5,047 bases of DNA from positions 1 through 5,047 of the forward strand of contig DAOWOF010000180.1 in assembly GCA_030642205.1 (NCBI GenBank), in the 5' to 3' direction. Below the pieces are notes generated by a model. That model searched no databases and was not told where the DNA came from. It saw only the letters and a list, made by a program, of their open reading frames with translations. This document shows positions 1-3,178 of this stretch, in pieces. Position numbers and translations under genes: made by a program. Each line of letters starts with the position of its first letter. The first letter of the stretch is position 1. This DNA is from Desulfobacteraceae bacterium. Lineage in GTDB: Bacteria > Desulfobacterota > DSM-4660 > Desulfatiglandales > Desulfatiglandaceae.

Positions 1-181
1 ATGGATTGCTTCATATAAAAAAATTTGCTTGAATATCCCCTGAACGGGCTATCTAAAGAGTTTAGCAATTGGTATATGTACTTCTTGTTCTGTGCCTGGT
101 TTGCATAGATCTTAAGACGAAGAGCCGGCTTTGCTTCCTTTTCTTTTAATCCTCGTAAATGATTTAAGTCTCTTTGATATA
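1..181 (-). other. Left edge; possible partial open frame, unproven
   Basis: On the minus strand one frame stays open from about 203 to the left edge (67 codons; upstream stop at 204-206). It reads as a Lys/Leu/Tyr-rich protein, with a stretch near RLKIYANQAQNKKYIYQLLN. The only start near its beginning is a TTG at 183-185, overlapping the rubrerythrin stop as TTGA, and no Shine-Dalgarno sequence precedes it. I recognise no family. The plus strand has early stops in all three frames. No hairpin with a T-run follows rubrerythrin, so its transcript could continue leftward. It may be a gene downstream of rbr or a chance opening in AT-rich DNA. Confidence 0.2.
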
Positions 182-757
182 TCAATAATTTTTGCCAAGG
201 AGTTCAAAATGTGCCTGCTTATGGGCACAGGCCTGGCATAAAGCAGGAGCCTCCTTGCCTTTGTGAAGATAGCCGCAATTTCTACAGCGCCATACTACTA
301 CCTCATTCCTTTTAAAGACCTGATCATTTTCAATATTAGCTATAAGATCATTATACCGTTTTTCGTGCTGCTTTTCTGCCACAGCTATTGATTCGAAGAC
401 ACTTGCAATAGCGTCAAATCCCTCTTTTATGGCCATCTTTGCGAATTCCGGATACATCTCTGTCTGTTCATAGCGCTCTCCGGCAGCTGAAGCTTTAAGG
501 TTTTCCAAAGTAGCGCCAATCATACCTGCCGGAAAACCGGCTGTGATCTCCACCTCCCCTCCTTCCAGGAATTTGAAAAGCCTCTTTGCATGTTCCTTTT
601 CATGATTTGCAGTTTCCTCAAAGATAGAAGAGATCTGCATAAAACCCTCTTTCCTGGCCTTGCTGGCAAAATAGGTATAGCGATTTCGCGCCTGGGACTC
701 ACCTGCAAAGGCACATAATAAATTTTTCTCAGTTTGACTACCTTTTAAATCAGCCAC
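182..757 (-). CDS. rbr: Rubrerythrin
   Basis: Rubrerythrin is a cytoplasmic non-heme diiron peroxidase that reduces hydrogen peroxide to water with electrons from rubredoxin. The 191-residue product has two domains. Residues 1 to about 145 form the ferritin-like four-helix domain, with candidate diiron ligands E20, E53, H56, E94, E97, E128 and H131 (ExxH at 53-56 and 128-131). Residues about 153-191 form a rubredoxin-like domain with C158-x2-C161 and C174-x2-C177 for a mononuclear Fe(SCys)4 centre. Length and cysteine positions match, from memory, the classical Desulfovibrio protein. The second cysteine pair reads CQAC instead of the common CPxC, and AHK follows where AHP is usual. The start is GTG (755-757), well supported by GAGAGGAA five bases upstream. 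It lies 130 bp downstream of the rubredoxin gene on the same strand and is probably in the same stress module. Confidence 0.97.
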   Translation of the reverse strand: MADLKGSQTEKNLLCAFAGESQARNRYTYFASKARKEGFMQISSIFEETANHEKEHAKRLFKFLEGGEVEITAGFPAGMIGATLENLKASAAGERYEQTEMYPEFAKMAIKEGFDAIASVFESIAVAEKQHEKRYNDLIANIENDQVFKRNEVVVWRCRNCGYLHKGKEAPALCQACAHKQAHFELLGKNY

Positions 758-766
758 TTTATTCCT

Positions 767-781
767 CTCTTATTATTATAG
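767..781 (-). promoter_or_regulatory. rbr: Possible -10 / PerR-like half-site before rbr
   Basis: Upstream of the rbr GTG the minus strand reads CTATAATAATAAGAG. It contains a perfect -10 hexamer TATAAT (775-780), but I see no acceptable -35 at 16-18 bases. The first seven bases match six of seven of a PerR half-site (TTATAAT) and the second half matches only four of seven. rbr genes are often under PerR-type peroxide control, so the site is plausible, but AT-rich DNA yields such matches easily. The stretch also overlaps the ribosome binding site. Confidence 0.2.
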
Positions 782-821
782 AATTAGCCCTGCTTGAGCC
801 TGGTTGTTTTTGCTTTTAAAA

Positions 822-880
822 CCTGATAACCTCGTAAAAAGTCGCTCCGCACCTTTCTACTTGTTGGGTGAGGGGGCTTT
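822..880 (+). repeat. Dispersed repeat, copy A (imperfect hairpin)
   Basis: This copy begins CCTGATAACCTCGTAAAAAG. It can fold with GTAAAAAG (834-841) pairing to CTTTCTAC (853-860), seven of eight pairs. Aligned without gaps to copy B at 1309-1347, the first 39 bases agree at 28 positions, and the similarity continues into a TTGGG/CTGGG...AGG...CTTT tail. Both copies have the same orientation and both lie outside genes. It sits between the rubredoxin stop and rbr, where it could affect readthrough, but no U-run follows the stem on the minus strand, so it is not a standard terminator. Confidence 0.5.
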
Positions 881-887
881 TATTCTC

Positions 888-1067
888 CTAACCAAGACAT
901 TTAAACATCTTTTTACTCGCCCCGCAGACCGGACATCTCCAATCATCAGGCAAATCTTCAAATTGGGTTCCCTTGGATATTTTTCCCTTTTTATCTCCTT
1001 TATCAGGATTGTATATATATCCACAATTTGTAGTCTGGCACTGCCACATATCTTTAGGTTCAGCCAA
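888..1067 (-). CDS. rdl: Rubredoxin-like protein, C-x4-C type
   Basis: A small cytoplasmic one-electron carrier with a single Fe(SCys)4 site, probably donating electrons to rubrerythrin or another oxygen-defence enzyme. From the TTG start the product has 59 residues. The ligands are C10-x4-C15-GY and C45-PV-C48-G, with the rubredoxin core PDKGD, FEDLPDDW and W43. Ordinary rubredoxins have C-x2-C in the first loop. The four-residue spacing is a known variant described in Desulfovibrio (rubredoxin-like Rdl of the rbr operon, and Rd-2). There is an extra cysteine, C57, near the end. The start is chosen as TTG at 1065-1067 because GGAGG (1072-1076) lies five bases upstream and the protein then begins MAEPKDMW, as I recall for these relatives. 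An ATG at 1077-1079 would add four residues but has no ribosome binding site of its own. The symbol is by analogy. Confidence 0.93.
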   Translation of the reverse strand: MAEPKDMWQCQTTNCGYIYNPDKGDKKGKISKGTQFEDLPDDWRCPVCGASKKMFKCLG

Positions 1068-1113
1068 TTTATCCTCCATTATTATATTCTAATTTTATAA
1101 GTAAAATTGTTTT

Positions 1114-1142
1114 ATTCTACCATATCTCAAGATCTATGCCAA
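1114..1142 (-). promoter_or_regulatory. Sigma70-type promoter of the rubredoxin-rbr module
   Basis: On the minus strand TTGGCA (1137-1142), a 17-base spacer and TAGAAT (1114-1119) each match the -35 and -10 consensus at five of six positions. Transcription would begin near 1107, giving a leader of about 40 bases before the TTG start. Between this point and the gene lies an AT-rich stretch (1089-1102) reading TTATAAAATTAGAA. It resembles two PerR half-sites missing the central spacing bases, so it is only a weak operator candidate. Confidence 0.6.
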
Positions 1143-1204
1143 GATGACCCAAATAGAGAGAAAAAGCATTAATTACTATCGATATCAAGTAGTTAGTCTA
1201 GCAT

Positions 1205-1300
1205 AGTGTCAGGAGCCAGCCTGTGGCGGGCTATAATAATAGATGCTTTGCGAGACATGAGTGTCTCATGATTAGCTTGTTTTGTTTTTATCTGACATTA
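1205..1300. repeat. 96-bp element with terminal inverted repeats
   Basis: The ends read TAGTGTCAGG and TCTGACATTA, inverted repeats agreeing at eight of ten positions (TGTCAG/CTGACA exact). Inside is a stem AGCCaGCC-TGT-GGCgGGCT (1214-1232) with one mismatch. It is followed by two overlapping perfect 6-bp stems that exclude each other: GAGACA/TGTCTC (1252-1267) and CATGAG/CTCATG (1256-1270). The element could be a small non-autonomous mobile repeat or part of a structured transcript. I see no flanking target duplication. Confidence 0.35.
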
Positions 1301-1308
1301 TTTCAAGG

Positions 1309-1368
1309 CTTGATAAGTGGGTAAAAAATTTCTCCGTGCCTTTTTACCCGGCTGGGAAGAGGCCTCTT
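1309..1368 (+). repeat. Dispersed repeat, copy B (perfect 9-bp hairpin)
   Basis: The second copy of the repeat at 822-880. GGGTAAAAA (1319-1327) and TTTTTACCC (1341-1349) form a perfect 9-bp stem around a 13-base loop that carries CTCCGTGCC, close to CTCCGCACC in copy A. It is followed by the 12-base palindrome AAGAGGCCTCTT (1357-1368) and then a run of T. On the plus strand this palindrome plus T-run could act as a weak terminator, though the palindrome has no loop and no gene reads into it. Confidence 0.5.
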
Positions 1369-1430
1369 TTTTTCAATTATTTAAAGTGAATTCAAATGGT
1401 TCCATCCACAGGAGGAGGCTTTACCTGCTG

Positions 1431-1521
1431 CGTATCGCATACGGACAGACCCTTGGCCTGTTGGTGTTTCCAACGAACTTGATTTTCAAGTTTGTTGCTC
1501 ACAGGATGCCGCTTGCGGCAT
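1431..1521. repeat. Cluster of stem-loops
   Basis: Four stems lie close together. CGTAT/ATACG (1431-1443) is perfect with a 3-base loop. CCTGT/ACAGG (1457-1461, 1501-1505) encloses an 11-bp stem CAACGAACTTG/CAAGTTTGTTG (1471-1497) with one G-T pair and a 5-base loop. GTTGG/CCAAC (1460-1474) is an alternative to that stem. ATGCCGC/GCGGCAT (1506-1521) is perfect with a 2-base loop. None is followed by a T-run, so these are not ordinary terminators. Their density suggests a folded RNA or remains of repeats. Confidence 0.4.
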
Positions 1522-1546
1522 AAACCAGCTTATTACAAATCTATCA

Positions 1547-1613
1547 ACAGTTAAACAAATGTTATTCTGGCCGCAGGAAAGACTGAGAGTCAAAGGCCGG
1601 TATCTTTAACTGT
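1547..1613. repeat. Nested triple inverted repeat
   Basis: Three stems are nested. The outer is ACAGTTAAA (1547-1555) with TTTAACTGT (1605-1613), perfect over 9 bp. The middle is CTGGCC (1567-1572) with GGCCGG (1595-1600), five of six. The inner is GACT (1581-1584) with AGTC (1588-1591) around a GAG loop. The arms are uneven, with 11 bases on the left and 4 on the right between the outer and middle stems. The fold is equally possible on either strand. No adjoining gene explains it. Confidence 0.4.
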
Positions 1614-1785
1614 ATTCCTATACTCGTGAATGGCAAGTTTAAGGATCTTTGTTTTTAAGATTGGGCTGCTTGTGTTTGTATCATATTGTGGATTGACACA
1701 ATTTTGTATCATGAGAGGCCAGAGCCAGTATTCAGCCACAGTTTTTCGGACAAGTCCTTATCTTTGAGCGAGCTGTTACTGGCAT

Positions 1786-2286
1786 TTAGTCCAAGGCCGT
1801 TCCAAAATCATATTTTCTCTTGGCATATTTCATAATAAGCACAATTTCAACCTGAAGAACGCCATTAATTTTGCTGATTTTATTATATACAAGATCGTTT
1901 AAATCCTCTCTTGATTTTACAATAAATTCCGCGTTTATACATGTTTTTCCGGTTGTGAGAATTATATACCATAATGCTTTTATCTCTTTTAGTTCCTTAA
2001 TAACCCTATCAATTTTTTTTAATTCAGTATGGATATATAGATCCCCCGCAATTTCAAAACCAAGTTTAAGTGGATTACTTACCGCGACAATCTGTATATA
2101 CTCTTCATCTATCAGCCTTTTTAACCGAGCCCTGACAGTAGCCTCAGAGATTTCAAGCGTCCTAGCAATTTCCGTATTGGATACCCTGCCGTCCTTTTGA
2201 AGAAGATTAATCATTCCGGAATCAATCTTATCAATAGTTTTTTTTGTATGTTTTGTTGGTAATAGTTTCTTTCTCATTCCTGCCAT
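1786..2286 (-). CDS. Lrp/AsnC-family transcriptional regulator
   Basis: A DNA-binding regulator of the feast/famine (Lrp/AsnC) family. Members bind DNA as dimers or higher oligomers and usually respond to amino acids. The 166-residue product has a basic N-terminal extension (1-15, rich in Lys). Next comes a winged helix-turn-helix at about 18-65 with the typical ID..MINLLQKDGR start and recognition segment SEATVRARLKRL. A C-terminal alpha/beta ligand-binding and oligomerisation domain spans about 82-155, and a KYAKRKYDF tail matches the family's common YDW-type end. ATG at 2284-2286 is preceded by AAGGAG five bases upstream. A second ATG at codon 4 (2275-2277) is less well placed. It stands alone on this strand, divergent from the membrane-protein gene, so its targets cannot be read from context; autoregulation is common in the family. 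The effector is unknown. Confidence 0.9.
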   Translation of the reverse strand: MAGMRKKLLPTKHTKKTIDKIDSGMINLLQKDGRVSNTEIARTLEISEATVRARLKRLIDEEYIQIVAVSNPLKLGFEIAGDLYIHTELKKIDRVIKELKEIKALWYIILTTGKTCINAEFIVKSREDLNDLVYNKISKINGVLQVEIVLIMKYAKRKYDFGTALD

Positions 2287-2314
2287 TTTGCTCCTTATTT
2301 AAAAAAACACCTTC

Positions 2315-2343
2315 AATATTGTATGATAGAAGTTTAAAGTCAA
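2315..2343 (-). promoter_or_regulatory. Possible promoter of the Lrp-type gene
   Basis: On the minus strand TTGACT (2338-2343) matches the -35 consensus at five of six positions. It is followed after exactly 17 bases by AATATT (2315-2320), which matches the -10 at only four of six. A better -10, TACAAT, lies three bases closer, but its spacing of 14 is too short. The site is 29 bp from the start codon, consistent with a short leader. Confidence 0.3.
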
Positions 2344-2602
2344 AGCCAGCAATCATAATAATATTAATTTTTATTGCAGTAAATAGCGCCTGAATCAAAA
2401 CTGCTAATTTTTTCAATTTTCGAGTCAGTCTCAATTTTAATCCTCAAAATACTTTAATATATTCCTGAGGTTAGGATTTTCTAGTTTTTCCTAAAGTTCA
2501 TCCTGCTTTTGTCGATAACCTCATTAAATACTTTCTTGAAAATATAATCCCTAAATTTGATATCAATTATTGATGGACTCTTATTTTGGCCCTCTTTAAA
2601 TA
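2344..2602. promoter_or_regulatory. AT-rich divergent intergenic region
   Basis: This completes the 316 bp between the divergent Lrp-type gene and the membrane-protein gene. On the plus strand it holds a perfect -10 hexamer TATAAT (2543-2548) without a convincing -35. It has an inverted repeat TTAGGA/TCCTAA (2471-2476, 2489-2494). Two palindromes overlap: TTGATATCAA (2557-2566) and ATCAAT-T-ATTGAT (2562-2574). These could be operators for the neighbouring regulator, but that is inference. A mini-ORF of eight codons (ATG 2573, TAA 2597-2599, peptide MDSYFGPL) ends three bases before the membrane gene's ATG and in the same frame. I see no larger gene here. Confidence 0.35.
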
Positions 2603-3178
2603 ATGAAAGACTCATCCTCAATAGAAAAAGTACGCCTAAGCTATGGAAATCGAATTAGATTCGTGATTGCTTTAAACGCACTCATGCTTGGAGTATTGGT
2701 TTATATTTTTGGCAGGGCATCAGATTCAACCTTTCTTGGTAAAATAATCTGCCGATATTTTGGCGATGTATTTATTCAATATAATTTTTTTGGGGACTTA
2801 GGAGGGCTTATACCTGAATTGGTCCACCCCTTTTCATTTGCCTTGTTTACTATAATCTTGTTCCCTGCTGCTGGAAGGATTGCCAGAGGACTAATTTGCC
2901 TGGGATGGATGATCATTAATATTGTTTTTGAGATAGGACAATACTTTTCTGATCAATTTTCTGAATTTATATTGATTATTTTTAATCGCAATATGTTTTC
3001 AGAGCTCCTGTCAAATTATTTTATAGCGGGGACCTACGACCATGGTGATATTCTGGCAATAGTCTTTGGAATAATTGCGGCCTTTGCAATTAGTGAATTC
3101 ACAATTAACGAAGGAGAACAAAATGATCCAAAAATCTCTACAACAAAAGGATTCAAAATTAAAAAAAGCGGGAGGTAG
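2603..3178 (+). CDS. VanZ-like four-helix membrane protein
   Basis: A predicted inner-membrane protein of 191 residues. Hydrophobic segments lie at about 18-37, 75-90, 94-113 and 147-165. Residues between helices 3 and 4 follow the pattern seen in VanZ-like proteins: E110-x2-Q113, then a loop, then D146-HG-D149 leading into a Gly-containing last helix. The family's biochemical role is poorly defined (VanZ itself gives low-level teicoplanin resistance), so no function is claimed. The C-terminal tail (166-191) is hydrophilic and Lys-rich. The ATG at 2603 follows an in-frame TAA at 2597 and has no visible Shine-Dalgarno sequence, so the start is the least certain part; the next in-frame candidate, GTG at 2663, would remove most of the region before helix 1. 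Its last 56 bases overlap the start of the next gene in another frame, which implies co-transcription and possibly coupled translation. Confidence 0.75.
   Translation: MKDSSSIEKVRLSYGNRIRFVIALNALMLGVLVYIFGRASDSTFLGKIICRYFGDVFIQYNFFGDLGGLIPELVHPFSFALFTIILFPAAGRIARGLICLGWMIINIVFEIGQYFSDQFSEFILIIFNRNMFSELLSNYFIAGTYDHGDILAIVFGIIAAFAISEFTINEGEQNDPKISTTKGFKIKKSGR
3111..3116 (+). promoter_or_regulatory. Strong ribosome binding site inside upstream gene
   Basis: AAGGAG lies six bases before the ATG at 3123 and within the coding sequence of the membrane protein. It fixes the start of the exported protein and makes the 56-bp overlap deliberate rather than an artefact of start choice. Confidence 0.8.

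Larger units (their letters stand above)
1143..1785. other. Intergenic region rich in inverted repeats, no gene
   Basis: I see no credible coding region in these roughly 640 bases. The longest frame, on the plus strand at 1317-1523, starts inside a repeat, lacks a ribosome binding site and has no recognisable protein character. The region instead holds a succession of hairpins, listed separately, between about 1205 and 1613. The remainder up to the end of the Lrp-type gene holds a direct repeat TGTATCAT (1678-1685 and 1705-1712). It also has a 7-bp inverted repeat GCCAGTA/TACTGGC (1724-1730, 1777-1783) just downstream of that gene. No standard rho-independent terminator was found. Confidence 0.6.

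Noticed and set aside
804..1100. Plus-strand frame of 98 codons
   Set aside because: It lies antisense to the clearly identified rubredoxin gene and repeat copy A.
100..1142. Inverted copies TTTGCATAGATCTTAAGA (100-117) and TTGGCATAGATCTTGAGA (minus, 1125-1142) flanking the rbr module, 16 of 18 identical
   Set aside because: In a 5-kb AT-rich window a match of this quality between some pair of sites is not improbable, and both contain the self-palindromic AGATCT. The right copy is explained as part of the promoter. No mobile-element features accompany them.
1317..1523. Plus-strand frame of 68 codons in the gene-free region
   Set aside because: It begins inside the repeat hairpin, has no ribosome binding site, and its sequence is made of several inverted repeats; it shows no protein-like pattern I recognise.
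1693..1710. TTGACA at 1693-1698 followed by TATCAT, promoter-like on the plus strand
   Set aside because: The spacing between the hexamers is only about eight bases and no gene lies downstream on that strand.
2231..2434. Minus-strand frame of 67 codons upstream of and overlapping the Lrp-type gene
   Set aside because: It overlaps the regulator's N-terminus in another frame and covers its likely promoter and ribosome binding site. Its Ile/Lys/Asn-rich product reflects AT-rich DNA.
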